Source of the DNA: Terrimesophilobacter sp044464485
GTDB taxonomy: Bacteria > Actinomycetota > Actinomycetes > Actinomycetales > Microbacteriaceae
Direction: 5' to 3'
Assembly (NCBI GenBank): GCA_044464485.1
Contig: JBIQLG010000004.1
Coordinates: forward strand, 1-64,000
DNA length: 64,000 nucleotides
The translations under genes were made by a program, and so were the position numbers. Shown one piece after another: positions 42,301-50,891 of this stretch. Position 1 is the stretch's first letter, and each line of letters starts with the position of its first letter. The notes under the pieces are model-generated. The model searched no databases. It saw only the letters and a program-made list of their open reading frames with translations, and was not told the origin of the DNA.

Positions 42301-42756
42301 TACGGCGATCTTTCCGTCGTCGACACGGTCGACTACCTCTACGGTTTGCGTCCCGGTGCTGAACACGTCGTCGAAATCGAAACCGGTGTGAAGCTCATCA
42401 TCGGCCTCGAGGCGATCGGAGAAGCAGACGATAAGGGTATGCGAACGGTCATGACCGTCATCAACGGCCAGCTTCGCCCCGTCTTCATTCGTGATCGGTC
42501 CATTTCGGTAGAGTCAAAAGCTGCCGAGAAAGCCAACTCTGCGTTGCCCGGGAACGTGGCGGCACCATTTTCAGGGGTCGTGTCGCTCAAGGTGAGTGCC
42601 GGCGACACCATCGAGGCCGGCCAGGTGGTTGCGTCTATTGAAGCGATGAAAATGGAGGCGGCGATCACCTGTCCTCTGGCGGGCACGGTGCAGCGGCTGG
42701 CTATTCCCGAGACCCAGCAGGTGGATGCCGGCGATTTGCTTCTCGTCGTGGAATGA
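39358..42756 (+). CDS. pyc: Pyruvate carboxylase
   Basis: A 1132-aa biotin enzyme making oxaloacetate from pyruvate. The order of domains is biotin carboxylase (about 1-450; GGGGRGMRRV, EMNPRIQVEHTVTEEVTDID), carboxyltransferase (about 530-800; TTFRDAHQSLLATR, then DPWDRL), a post-CT region, and a biotinyl domain with Lys1098 in EAMKMEAAI. This single-chain form replenishes the TCA cycle. ATG 39358 follows AGAGAGGA. Two ParA/MinD-type ATPase genes flank it on both sides. Confidence 0.97.
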   Translation: MFRKILVANRGEIAIRAFRAAFELGAKTVAVFPWEDRNSLHRLKADEAYLIGTEGHPVRAYLDVSEIIRVATECGADAIYPGYGFLSENPELAERAAAAGITFIGPSQKVLEMAGNKVTAKEHAASAGVPVLKSTPASKDIDELLNGAKEIGFPVFAKAVAGGGGRGMRRVDRPEDLRQALEEAMREADSAFGDPTMFLEQAVLRPRHIEVQILADSAGNTMHLFERDCSVQRRNQKVIEIAPAPNLDASIREALYRDAIAFARSINYQNAGTVEFLLDTVGERAGQHVFIEMNPRIQVEHTVTEEVTDIDLVQAQIRIASGQTLEDLNLDQENLVLRGAALQCRITTEDPAEGFRPDTGKITTYRSPGGGGIRLDGGTIDPGTQISPHFDSMLVKMTCRGRDFTAAVARAKRGLAEFRIRGVSTNIPFLQAVLDDPSFAAGDISTSFIDERPELVNAAPSKDRGTKILNWLGDVTVNQPYGNGDGVISPSLKLPVIDVDAPAPSGSRQRLQKLGPVRFAAELRAQSALAITETTFRDAHQSLLATRVRTADLAAVAPYVARMTPQLLSMEAWGGATYDVALRFLGEDPWDRLATLREALPNVALQMLLRGRNTVGYTPYPAKVTDAFVQEAAATGVDIFRIFDALNDVDRMRPAIDAVLNTGSTVAEVAVCYTGDLLDPGEDLYTLDYYLKLAEKIVESGAHILAIKDMAGLLRASAAEKLVEALRSRFELPVHVHTHDTAGGQLATLLAASRAGADAVDVASAPMAGTTSQPPFSALVAALANTERDTGLSLQAVSDLEPYWEAVRRAYRPFESGLSGPTGRVYHHEIPGGQLSNLRTQAVALGLSDQFEKIEDWYAAANRILGRPPKVTPSSKVVGDLALAMAAADADPAEFEANPGSFDIPDSVIAFMAGELGDLPGGWPEPFRTKVLSGRTVSIDVEDLSEEDTAELDKGSEERRATLNRLLFPGPTKIYEDVRDRYGDLSVVDTVDYLYGLRPGAEHVVEIETGVKLIIGLEAIGEADDKGMRTVMTVINGQLRPVFIRDRSISVESKAAEKANSALPGNVAAPFSGVVSLKVSAGDTIEAGQVVASIEAMKMEAAITCPLAGTVQRLAIPETQQVDAGDLLLVVE

Positions 42757-42833
42757 CCCGCTGTTCGTTCTCGGATTCTTCACAAATAGTCACGTTGTAA
42801 GCTAGAGGGTCCGAATAGGAAGGTCCTTTCGCC

Positions 42834-44096
42834 GTGTCATCCAAGACCGAGAACAACGATAGATCCCGCGCGGGCCGCGGCCGCGCGCCCCTCGACGTGC
42901 GTGCGGACGGCGATCTTCCGGCCAGCCTCACCATCGATGTGACTCTCCCAGAGCAGATTCATTCCACTCCCGACGACGAACGTGCCGTTGCGATCGAGGA
43001 AGACTCTGTTCAGGCGGGAAGTCTTTTGGAGAAACCCGTTGCCACTACCTCAATCAGTCTCATTCCGGTTATGCCCCCGCCTGCCGAGACTGTCGAGCAG
43101 GAGACGAGAGAGGCCAAGCGCAGACTTGGTGTCGTCGTGTCGGACGAACCGGAACTCGCGTCCATGCTGACATCGGACCGGCTCCTCGAGTATCGAGGAC
43201 GCAAGAAGCCCCGTCCGGAAGGATTTTGGCAGGAATTGGTGTACTCGTCCACCTTGCGAATGGTGAACCTCGGCGACTCCGCGCGGGTGCGGGAGCGGAA
43301 GAGTCTCGATGCCAGAATTGGCAAACGGCTCGACGGCGGCACGCGATTTGTTCCGGTTCTGACCAGAAAGGGTGGTGTAGGCAAAACTACGGTCACCTCA
43401 CTTCTGGGCATGGCGATGGCGGATGTCCGAGACGATCGCGTCATCGCGATCGACGGCAACCCCGACCGTGGCACGCTTGCCGAGCGGGTCAGCAAGCACG
43501 CGAGGTACACCGTTCGGGATGTAGTGAATAACGCTTCCAGCATCGCGACAGTCAGCGATTTTGCCGAGTTCGTGTCTCGTGACGACACCCGGCTCGACAT
43601 TCTCGCATCCGACACGGATCCCGAGTTGTCCCAGGCGTTTGACGATCGCGACTACAACGTGGTCGCTGACCTGGCCGCGCGATTTTATTCCATCGTCCTC
43701 ACCGATTGCGGTACCGGTATCGTGCACTCCGTGATGCGCGCGACTCTTGAGCGGGCCGATTCCGTCGTGATCGTTTCCGGTGGCAGCGTCGATGAGGCGC
43801 GGTTGGCATCCGAGACCCTCACCTGGCTGGAAGCCAATGGTTATGGTGCACTTGTGAGCAACGCGGTTGTAGCGCTCAACACCGCGACGCAGGGTACCAA
43901 TTTTGTGAAGATCGATGAAATTGAAGCGCACTTTCGCTCGCGAGTGCGGGACGTGGTACGAATCCCGTACGACCCCATGCTGGCTGCGGGCTCGGTGATC
44001 GAGTATGCCGGATTGAAGCCACTCACTCGCGCCAGCGCGCGCGAACTCGCAGCTTTGGTAGCGGATGGCCTGCCGTCATCGCGTGATGCGCAGTAA
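42834..44096 (+). CDS. MinD/ParA-like ATPase, EspI-like
   Basis: A 420-aa protein. The first about 170 residues are acidic and Pro-rich, then basic (REAKRRLGVV, ERKSLDARIGKR). The ATPase domain opens with VLTRKGGVGKTTVTSLL near residue 180, followed by VIAIDGNPDRGTLAERV. This NPDRGTL form is shared with MinD-like ATPases of type VII secretion loci (EspI) and actinobacterial relatives. No ESX gene is in the window. GTG 42834 follows GGAAGG, and TAAGCT (42798-42803) may be the -10. The def gene is 21 bp downstream. Confidence 0.82.
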   Translation: MSSKTENNDRSRAGRGRAPLDVRADGDLPASLTIDVTLPEQIHSTPDDERAVAIEEDSVQAGSLLEKPVATTSISLIPVMPPPAETVEQETREAKRRLGVVVSDEPELASMLTSDRLLEYRGRKKPRPEGFWQELVYSSTLRMVNLGDSARVRERKSLDARIGKRLDGGTRFVPVLTRKGGVGKTTVTSLLGMAMADVRDDRVIAIDGNPDRGTLAERVSKHARYTVRDVVNNASSIATVSDFAEFVSRDDTRLDILASDTDPELSQAFDDRDYNVVADLAARFYSIVLTDCGTGIVHSVMRATLERADSVVIVSGGSVDEARLASETLTWLEANGYGALVSNAVVALNTATQGTNFVKIDEIEAHFRSRVRDVVRIPYDPMLAAGSVIEYAGLKPLTRASARELAALVADGLPSSRDAQ

Positions 44097-44117
44097 CTCG
44101 CGGAGACTCGATCGAAC

Positions 44118-44609
44118 ATGACCGCACGCCAGATTCGCGTCTTCGGAGACCCCGTTTTGCGCACCGTGGCGTTGCCGGTGAAACTCGACGACGCTTCACT
44201 GCATGGACTGGTCGAAGATCTGATCGATACCGTTCGCCTGCCGGGGCGGGCGGGAGTTGCCGCACCGCAGATCGGTGTCGGACTGCGCGCGTTCAGCTAC
44301 AACGTTGATGGGGATATCGGTTACATCCTGAATCCACGACTCGTGGAAGTCACCGGTGAGGAGGAACTGGTCGACGAAGGCTGTCTTTCTGTCCCCGGCT
44401 TCTACTTCGAGAGAATGCGCTTTCCGTGGGCTCGCGTGGTTGGTGTTGATCTCACGGGCAAGGAAATCGAACTTGCCGGAGATGGCCTTCTCGCTCAGGC
44501 GCTCCAGCACGAAGTCGATCACCTCGACGGCAAACTATTCATTGAGGGACTGGACAAAGAACGCAAGCGTGAAGCAATGCGACTCATCCGAACGTCAGAC
44601 TGGTTCTGA
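44118..44609 (+). CDS. def: Peptide deformylase
   Basis: A 163-aa metalloenzyme that removes the formyl group from nascent proteins. All three motifs are present: GRAGVAAPQIG (motif I), EGCLSVPG (metal Cys) and QHEVDHLDG (two metal His and catalytic Glu). It ends nine bases before the converging acyl-CoA synthetase gene, and no obvious terminator fits between them. Confidence 0.95.
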   Translation: MTARQIRVFGDPVLRTVALPVKLDDASLHGLVEDLIDTVRLPGRAGVAAPQIGVGLRAFSYNVDGDIGYILNPRLVEVTGEEELVDEGCLSVPGFYFERMRFPWARVVGVDLTGKEIELAGDGLLAQALQHEVDHLDGKLFIEGLDKERKREAMRLIRTSDWF

Positions 44610-44618
44610 GGAGCCCAG

Positions 44619-46445
44619 CTAACCGACGACCGAATGCCCCTGAGTGGGTGGATCGTTGTCGTAGAGGCTGTCGATCGTGTCGGAGAAGTCCGAGAGAACC
44701 ACGTGCCGTTTGACGCTGAGTTTCGGCGTGAGGTGCCCGCTCGCCTCCGTCAGATCGTGCGGCAGGATGACGAATTTTCGGACCGATTCCGCGCGCGATA
44801 CGCCCGCATTCGCCCGGTCGATGGCCGACTGGATCTCGCTGAGCACTTTCGGGTTCTTCGCGGCTTCCTCAACCGTCATCGTCGCGTCTTCCCCGTTGTT
44901 GTTCAGCCAGACCGGGAGCATTTCTTCGTCGAGCGAAATGAGCGCGCCGACGAAGGGGCGTTTGTCGCCGACCACGATGACTTGACCGATGATGGGGTTC
45001 GCCCTGATGGGATCCTCCAGGGTTGCGGGGGCGACGTTCTTGCCACCCGCAGTGACGATCATCTCCTTTTTTCGGCCGGTGATTTCCAGATACCCTTCTT
45101 CATCAATCGTGCCGATGTCCCCGGTCATGAACCATTCGCCGTCAAAGGTTGCTTTCGTGGCTTCCTCGTTATTCCAGTAGCCGTCGAAGATGTTGATGCC
45201 CTTGGCCTCGATCTCGCCGTCGGCGGCAAGTCGCACCGAGCATCCCGGAAGCGGAGGTCCGACCTTGCCGATCTTGAAGTTTGAGGGCAGGTTCACCGTG
45301 ATGGGGGCCGTGGTCTCAGTGAGCCCGTAGCCCTCGAGAATGGTGAGTCCGAGGCTGCGGTAGAAGTGACCGAGAAACAGCCCGAGCGGTGCAGAACCGG
45401 ACACGGCATACTTGACGCGCCCGCCGAGAGCCGCACGGATTTTGCTCAGAACCAGCCGGTTGAAGAGTGCGAACTGTATTGCAAGTCCGAAGGGAACCTT
45501 CCCGGCATCCAGCGCTCTCGAGTGAGCGACCGCAACAGCCGCGGCCTTGCGGAAAATTTTACCCTTGCCTCCGCCCTCGGCCTTCTGCTCGGAGGAGTTG
45601 TAGACCTTCTCGAAAACGCGTGGAACCGCGAGCAGGAAGGTGGGTCGGAACGACCCCATGGCCGGGAGCAACTGTTTGGTGTCCGGCTGGTGGCCGACTT
45701 TCACCCCGCCGACAATAGCCAGCACCGAAATGAAACGAGCAAAAATATGCGCGAGCGTGATGAACAGAAGAGTGCTCGACTCGGTATTTACCACCTCAGG
45801 AATTGCCTCGCGCGCGTTTCGCGTCAGCTCCACAAAGTTGGAGTGCGTGAGCATGCATCCCTTGGGTCGCCCAGTCGTTCCCGCGGTGTAGATGAGCGTC
45901 GCCAGGTCCTTACCCACCGCGAGGTTGCGACGACGCTCTATTTCTTCATCCGATACGTCTTTCCCGCTCGCCGCAAGCTTTTCCAGATCACCGAGGTCGA
46001 TCTTCCACACGCTCCGGATGAGCGGAAGGTCGGGGTGGACTTCATCGAATCGGGAAAAGTGATCCGGAGTCTCCGTGATCATAGCGACCGTTCCCGAATC
46101 GCTCAGATTCCACTGTAGCTGAGATGGCGAGGAAGTTTCATAAATCGGTACCATGACGGCGCCTGCGAACCAGATCGCAAAGTCGATGAGAGTCCACTCA
46201 TAGCGCGTTTTGCACATGAGGCCGATTTTGTCGCCCGGTTCGATTCCCGCGGCAACAAGTCCCTTCGCGAGCGCGCGAACCTGATCGAGAAACTCTGCCG
46301 CCGTGATGTCCGACCAGCCTCCGTCGTGCGTCGGCACGGAAAACAGCGCCAAATCCGGCGTGGCATTAACTCGTTCGACGAGAAGGTCTGTGGCGTTCGC
46401 ATCCGGGTCAGCGGGTACGAGCGCGGGCATGTCGTAGTGGTCCAC
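44619..46445 (-). CDS. Long-chain fatty-acid-CoA ligase (FadD15-like)
   Basis: A 608-aa AMP-forming acyl-CoA synthetase. The P-loop-like motif is LIYTAGTTGRPKGCMLTH near residue 190, the AMP motif GYGLTETTAPITVN near 385, and the late motif YLEITGRKKEMIVTAGGKNV. Position beside plsC and aroG matches Rv2187 (fadD15). It activates fatty acids for phospholipid synthesis or turnover. The start is GTG 46445 with AAAGGAG upstream, and the gene is divergent from plsC. Confidence 0.92.
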   Translation of the reverse strand: MDHYDMPALVPADPDANATDLLVERVNATPDLALFSVPTHDGGWSDITAAEFLDQVRALAKGLVAAGIEPGDKIGLMCKTRYEWTLIDFAIWFAGAVMVPIYETSSPSQLQWNLSDSGTVAMITETPDHFSRFDEVHPDLPLIRSVWKIDLGDLEKLAASGKDVSDEEIERRRNLAVGKDLATLIYTAGTTGRPKGCMLTHSNFVELTRNAREAIPEVVNTESSTLLFITLAHIFARFISVLAIVGGVKVGHQPDTKQLLPAMGSFRPTFLLAVPRVFEKVYNSSEQKAEGGGKGKIFRKAAAVAVAHSRALDAGKVPFGLAIQFALFNRLVLSKIRAALGGRVKYAVSGSAPLGLFLGHFYRSLGLTILEGYGLTETTAPITVNLPSNFKIGKVGPPLPGCSVRLAADGEIEAKGINIFDGYWNNEEATKATFDGEWFMTGDIGTIDEEGYLEITGRKKEMIVTAGGKNVAPATLEDPIRANPIIGQVIVVGDKRPFVGALISLDEEMLPVWLNNNGEDATMTVEEAAKNPKVLSEIQSAIDRANAGVSRAESVRKFVILPHDLTEASGHLTPKLSVKRHVVLSDFSDTIDSLYDNDPPTQGHSVVG

Positions 46446-46558
46446 GGCAACTCCTTTGGTACCTGTTTAGGTCATTCCGTTTACTCTATCTGGTAGGCGC
46501 CTCAGTCCACCGGCCGCTTCGGGCATTCGGGTTCGCCGAGTAGTGTGGGAGGGCCGCT

Positions 46559-47281
46559 TTGCTGCAAAAAATCGTGGAAGGAATGCTTCGGATGTTCTAC
46601 TGGTTCATGAAGAACCTCATCGCTGGGCCGATCCTCCGCACGGCATTCAGGCCCTGGGTCACCGGTGAAGAAAATATCCCGCGCAAAGGGGGAGTAATTC
46701 TCGCGAGCAACCATCTGTCGTTCATCGATTCAGTCTTTTTGCCACTCGTGATTGAGCGCCGCGTCACGTTTCTCGCCAAGAGCGACTATTACACTGCGAG
46801 CGGCATCAAGGGCTGGGCCATCAAGAACTTTCTCAAAGCCGCCGGCATGCTACCCATTGACCGGTCGGGAGGGAAGGCCTCAGAGGCGAGCCTGTTTACG
46901 GGCCTGGGAGTCTTGGCAAAGGGCGATGTTCTCGGAATCTACCCTGAGGGCACCCGCAGCCCGGACGGAAAGCTTTATCGGGGACGCACCGGGGTGGCGC
47001 GCATGGTTCTCGAGGGCAGCGTGCCGGTCGTACCCGTCGCGATGGTCGACACCGAGAAGGTGATGCCCATCGGAAAACGCATTCCGAAAGTTCGCCGCAT
47101 CGGCGTTGTCATCGGCAAGCCTCTCGACTTCTCACGGTTCGAAGGGATGGAGGGCGATCGGTTCATCCTGCGTTCCATCACCGACGAAATCATGTACGAA
47201 CTCAGTCATCTCAGCGACCAGGAATACGTGGACGTTTACGCGAGCACGGTCAAGGAGCGTGCGGGCAGCCGCAGCCGGTAG
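46559..47281 (+). CDS. plsC: 1-acylglycerol-3-phosphate acyltransferase
   Basis: A 240-aa acyltransferase with the catalytic NHxxxxD box in ASNHLSFIDSVFLP (near residue 46) and YPEGTRSPDGKLYRGRTG (near 130). It makes phosphatidate from lysophosphatidate at the membrane. TTG 46559 has GGGAGGG 6-12 nt upstream and is taken as start. An ATG at 46583 is possible. TAGTGT (46541-46546) is a candidate -10. It corresponds to Rv2182c. Confidence 0.9.
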   Translation: MLQKIVEGMLRMFYWFMKNLIAGPILRTAFRPWVTGEENIPRKGGVILASNHLSFIDSVFLPLVIERRVTFLAKSDYYTASGIKGWAIKNFLKAAGMLPIDRSGGKASEASLFTGLGVLAKGDVLGIYPEGTRSPDGKLYRGRTGVARMVLEGSVPVVPVAMVDTEKVMPIGKRIPKVRRIGVVIGKPLDFSRFEGMEGDRFILRSITDEIMYELSHLSDQEYVDVYASTVKERAGSRSR

Positions 47282-47351
47282 TTGGGACGCGGTCGATGAT
47301 GCAGGAGCTTCCGTGTCGATCAATCGCCTCGTGCGACGGATAAGCTGGAGT

Positions 47352-47370
47352 GGCCGGAGCCCCCTCCCGG
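47352..47370 (+). terminator. Possible terminator after plsC
   Basis: GGCCGGAG and CTCCCGG-type arms form a GC-rich hairpin about 70 bp after plsC. No T run follows. Confidence 0.35.
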
Positions 47371-47373
47371 CCT

Positions 47374-47417
47374 TAGGCTGCAGAGTGGCAGCGCGTGACC
47401 AGCCCAATATGGCGTGA
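47374..47417 (+). promoter_or_regulatory. aroG promoter and possible 10-aa leader peptide
   Basis: TAGGCT (47374-47379) lies 5 nt before a GTG (47385) that opens a 10-codon frame ending at TGA 47415-47417 (MAARDQPNMA). The aroG start with its AAGGAG follows 42 nt later. The leader contains no aromatic residue, so classic attenuation is unlikely. Confidence 0.35.
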
Positions 47418-47459
47418 GTCGTTGTGCGACCACGCCGCCCAAACAGCCAAGGAGACTTC

Positions 47460-48830
47460 GTGGTCGATCCATCCGATCCAGTCGTGCTCGCCGACCCGGC
47501 GGTGATTGACGGACTCGACAACTGGCGCACGCTTCCCATCGCGCAGCAGCCCCCGTGGCCCTCCGCAGAGTCTGTTGCTCGGGCGTCGGAGGAGCTCGCG
47601 ACGATGCCTCCACTCGTTTTCGCCGGCGAGGTAGACATCCTTCGTGCGCGATTGGCGAGTGCGGCACGCGGCGAGGCGTTCTTGCTGCAGGGTGGAGATT
47701 GCGCCGAAACTTTTGCCGCAGCAACCGCGAATCAAATTCGTGATCGCGTCAAGACAATCCTCCAGATGGCGGTCGTGCTCACGTATGGCGCATCCATGCC
47801 GATCATCAAAATGGGCAGGATGGCTGGCCAGTTCGCGAAACCTCGTTCGAGCGATTCCGAGACCCGAGGAGACATTACCCTTCCGGCATATCGGGGGGAC
47901 ATCGTCAACGGATACGACTTCACTCCCGAATCTCGCGCGGCCGACCCGACTCGGCTACTGCGCGGGTACCATACGGCTGCCAGCACACTGAACCTCATTC
48001 GCGCTTTCACTCAGGGTGGCTTCGCTGACTTGCGCCAGGTGCACAGCTGGAATCAGGGTTTCGCGCGAAACCCGGCAAATGTCCGATATGAACATATGGC
48101 GCGAGAGATTGATCGCGCGATCAAGTTCATGATGGCATGCGGCGCCGATTTTGAGGCTCTTAAGCGAACGGAGTTTTACATTTCGCATGAGGCGCTTCTC
48201 ATGGATTACGAGCGTCCACTCACGCGGATCGACTCGCGAACCGGTACGCCCTATGACACGTCAGCTCACTTCTTGTGGGTGGGGGAGCGCACGCGGCAGG
48301 CGGATGGCGCCCATATCGACTTCCTTTCGCGCGTGCGAAACCCTCTCGGCGTCAAGCTCGGACCAACAACCACGCCCGCGCAAGTGCGTGAGCTCATAGA
48401 ACGCCTAGACCCGGATCGGGAGCCTGGCCGACTGACATTCATTACCCGGATGGGCGCGGGCCTGATTCGCGACGCGCTGCCGCCCCTCTTGGCCGCCGTC
48501 GCCTCAAGTGAGGCGAATCCGCTCTGGGTGAGCGATCCGATGCACGGCAACGGACTGACTACCCCGAACGGATACAAGACGCGTCGATTCGACGATGTGG
48601 TTGACGAGGTCAAGGGTTTCTTCGAAGCACATCGGATGGTGGGAACCTTCCCGGGTGGGATCCACATTGAACTCACGGGCGACGACGTCACCGAGTGCCT
48701 CGGCGGTTCAGAGCAAATCGACGAGTCCGCGTTGGCAACGCGATATGAGTCACTGTGCGATCCGCGTCTCAATCACATGCAGTCGTTGGAGCTCGCATTT
48801 CTCGTAGCTGAGGAGCTGAGTGCCCGCTAG
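47460..48830 (+). CDS. aroG: Class II DAHP synthase
   Basis: A 456-aa plant-type 3-deoxy-D-arabino-heptulosonate-7-phosphate synthase, the first step of the shikimate pathway. Family hallmarks are LLQGGDCAETFA with the metal Cys, KMGRMAGQFAKPRS, and DPMHGNGLTTPNGYKTR. GTG 47460 follows AAGGAG by 5 nt. An in-frame GTG at 47424 lacks a site. It lies where Rv2178c does, before the kinase gene on the opposite strand. Confidence 0.95.
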   Translation: MVDPSDPVVLADPAVIDGLDNWRTLPIAQQPPWPSAESVARASEELATMPPLVFAGEVDILRARLASAARGEAFLLQGGDCAETFAAATANQIRDRVKTILQMAVVLTYGASMPIIKMGRMAGQFAKPRSSDSETRGDITLPAYRGDIVNGYDFTPESRAADPTRLLRGYHTAASTLNLIRAFTQGGFADLRQVHSWNQGFARNPANVRYEHMAREIDRAIKFMMACGADFEALKRTEFYISHEALLMDYERPLTRIDSRTGTPYDTSAHFLWVGERTRQADGAHIDFLSRVRNPLGVKLGPTTTPAQVRELIERLDPDREPGRLTFITRMGAGLIRDALPPLLAAVASSEANPLWVSDPMHGNGLTTPNGYKTRRFDDVVDEVKGFFEAHRMVGTFPGGIHIELTGDDVTECLGGSEQIDESALATRYESLCDPRLNHMQSLELAFLVAEELSAR

Positions 48831-48860
48831 GGCATTCGTTGTCGTCGTCGGAGTTCGGGC

Positions 48861-50822
48861 TTAATCGCTCGAGCGAAGCTTGACTTTGACGGTCGAGCCT
48901 TTGTCAACCGATTTGCCTGCGTCGGGACTGATGTCTTTGACGGTCAACATCGAAGCGTCCAGGTTTTTTGCCAGCACGCTGCTCGTTGTGTCCCAGTAAT
49001 CAATCGAGAATCCAGCTGCTTCCAAAATCGGTTTCGCCTTGTCCCACGTTTTTCCGACGACATCGGGGACCTGCACCTGTTCCACGCCGTCGGACACGAC
49101 CAGCTGAAGCACGGTGCCCTTTGTCACCTCTGTGCCCTCGGGGACCTGGACGCTGATGACGCTGCCTTTGGGGATGTCATCGCTCCAATCGTGGAGGTTT
49201 TCGGATGTCGAGCCGACGAGCCCTTTGTCGGCGAGTGCCTGTTTCGCGTCGTCAACCGACTTTCCCTTGACGTCAGGTATGGGCCCGAGCGACACGGTGA
49301 GAGTGACGGGCTGGCCCTCCCAGTACTGCTTGACAGTGGAAAGGTCGAGCGATGCGCCTGAGCGATCGACTCCGAACGCCGCCATGACGATGCCGGCCTC
49401 GGTGTCGGAATCAAAGAGGTATTTCGAATCCTGCACGTCGAATGAGTCTTCGAGCGCGGCACGCACAGTTTCTTCAGGTTGTCCGACGATCGAGGGCAAA
49501 TCTATTGGCTTTGGCCCCTGAGAAATTATGAGGGTGACGACGCCGCCGTGCGCGACACTAGCTCCTTTGCCGGGGTCTGTGCCCACGACGTTGCCCTCGG
49601 GGATGGAGATGCTGAATTCCTGGCGCTGATCCTGGGAGACCTTCAGATCAGCGTCGGTGAGAATCGAGGTCGCTTGCGCTACGGTCTTTCCGGACACATC
49701 CGGGATGGTGACCTTCGAGCCGGGGCCTGAGCCGAAATACCACCCCGTGGTTCCCGCCAGCGCGGTGAGAACCACGACGAGTGCCAGAATCCAACGGCCC
49801 CGCGCGTGACGTCGCTCAGCGCGTTTCGCGAGCGACGTTGTGCTGTCAGAGGGCACGGGACCGGTGCGTGCTCGCGCGCGCGTGCCCAACACCTGCGTTT
49901 CTGCTTCGGGTTGCACTACACCGTCGGCGGGCAAGGCGATCGTCGCCATGGGCGGTGCCGGTTCTGACCGTTGGCCGCTCTGCAGCAATCGTCGCGCTTC
50001 GTGGACCTGGTCCAGCATCGCTCGCGCGTCGCGTGGTCGCTGCTCGGGGTCACGCGCGGTCGCCCACAACACCAGTTCGTCCAATTCGGCAGGAATCTTC
50101 TGGTTCTTGCTGCTCGGCATCGGGACAGTGTCATTCGCGTGTTGCTGAGCGATCTGAAAAGGTTGCTCGCCTTTGAAGGGCTGCTCGCCGGCAAGCATTT
50201 CGTACAGCATGATTCCGACTGCATAAATGTCACTTCGCGCATCGGCGATGCCGCGAGTGACGAGCTCGGGGGACAGGTACGCGATGGTCCCCAAAAGCGC
50301 GTTCCCGCTTGCGGTCTGGGCCGTCGCTGCCCTGGCAAGACCGAAATCGCTGATCTTGATACGGCCGTCATCTGCGAGCAGCACGTTTTCGGGTTTGAGA
50401 TCCCGGTGGACAATGCCATTTCGATGCGCGGCGGCGAGCCCCGCAAGGATGGCCTCCATAATGTCGAACGCTTGCTCTGTCGTGAGCACCGGATGTTCCT
50501 GCAGCAGGTCGCGGAGTGTGATGCCGGGCAAATACTCCATGACGAGGTATGCGGTGTCGGCATCCTGGCCCTGGTCGTAGACATTCACGACGTTGGGGTG
50601 GGCGAGCCGCGCCGCTGATCGTGCTTCCTGAATGAACCGCGCCTTGTACTGGTTGTCGTCCGCGAGGTGTCCGTGCATGACTTTGATGGCGACCCGACGT
50701 TCGAGACGAAGATCCGTCGCGAGATACACGGTGGCCATGCCGCCGCGAGCGATGCGTGAGCGCACCTGGTATCGGCCGTCAATGAGGCGACCGATCATCG
50801 GGTCAGTCGAGTTAGAGCTCAC
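48861..50822 (-). CDS. pknL: Ser/Thr protein kinase with four PASTA domains
   Basis: A 653-aa receptor kinase. The kinase domain (about 10-275) has IARGGMATVYLAT, VAIKVM, HRDLKPEN and DFGLARA. A Ser/Thr/Arg-rich juxtamembrane part precedes a single helix (about 340-362), then four extracellular PASTA repeats, recognisable by IPDVSGKTVAQA, LPSIVGQPEETV, IPDVKGKSVDDA and VPDVVGKTWDKA. PASTA kinases sense muropeptides or lipid II and phosphorylate division proteins. Neighbours aroG, an Rv2175c homologue and idsA identify it as PknL. The PASTA tail also resembles PknB. The start is GTG 50822, 6 nt after TAGACT. Confidence 0.93.
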   Translation of the reverse strand: MSSNSTDPMIGRLIDGRYQVRSRIARGGMATVYLATDLRLERRVAIKVMHGHLADDNQYKARFIQEARSAARLAHPNVVNVYDQGQDADTAYLVMEYLPGITLRDLLQEHPVLTTEQAFDIMEAILAGLAAAHRNGIVHRDLKPENVLLADDGRIKISDFGLARAATAQTASGNALLGTIAYLSPELVTRGIADARSDIYAVGIMLYEMLAGEQPFKGEQPFQIAQQHANDTVPMPSSKNQKIPAELDELVLWATARDPEQRPRDARAMLDQVHEARRLLQSGQRSEPAPPMATIALPADGVVQPEAETQVLGTRARARTGPVPSDSTTSLAKRAERRHARGRWILALVVVLTALAGTTGWYFGSGPGSKVTIPDVSGKTVAQATSILTDADLKVSQDQRQEFSISIPEGNVVGTDPGKGASVAHGGVVTLIISQGPKPIDLPSIVGQPEETVRAALEDSFDVQDSKYLFDSDTEAGIVMAAFGVDRSGASLDLSTVKQYWEGQPVTLTVSLGPIPDVKGKSVDDAKQALADKGLVGSTSENLHDWSDDIPKGSVISVQVPEGTEVTKGTVLQLVVSDGVEQVQVPDVVGKTWDKAKPILEAAGFSIDYWDTTSSVLAKNLDASMLTVKDISPDAGKSVDKGSTVKVKLRSSD

Positions 50823-50834
50823 CGCAGAAGTCTA
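50820..50834 (-). promoter_or_regulatory. pknL promoter, leaderless
   Basis: On the minus strand TAGACT (50834-50829), 6 nt, then GTG (50822-50820). This is identical in hexamer and spacing to the parA promoter. Confidence 0.65.
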
Positions 50835-50891
50835 AGTAGCGACTCTCGATAGACGCCGTCAAAACACCGAGAACTCCGGCTTTGACGCGTA

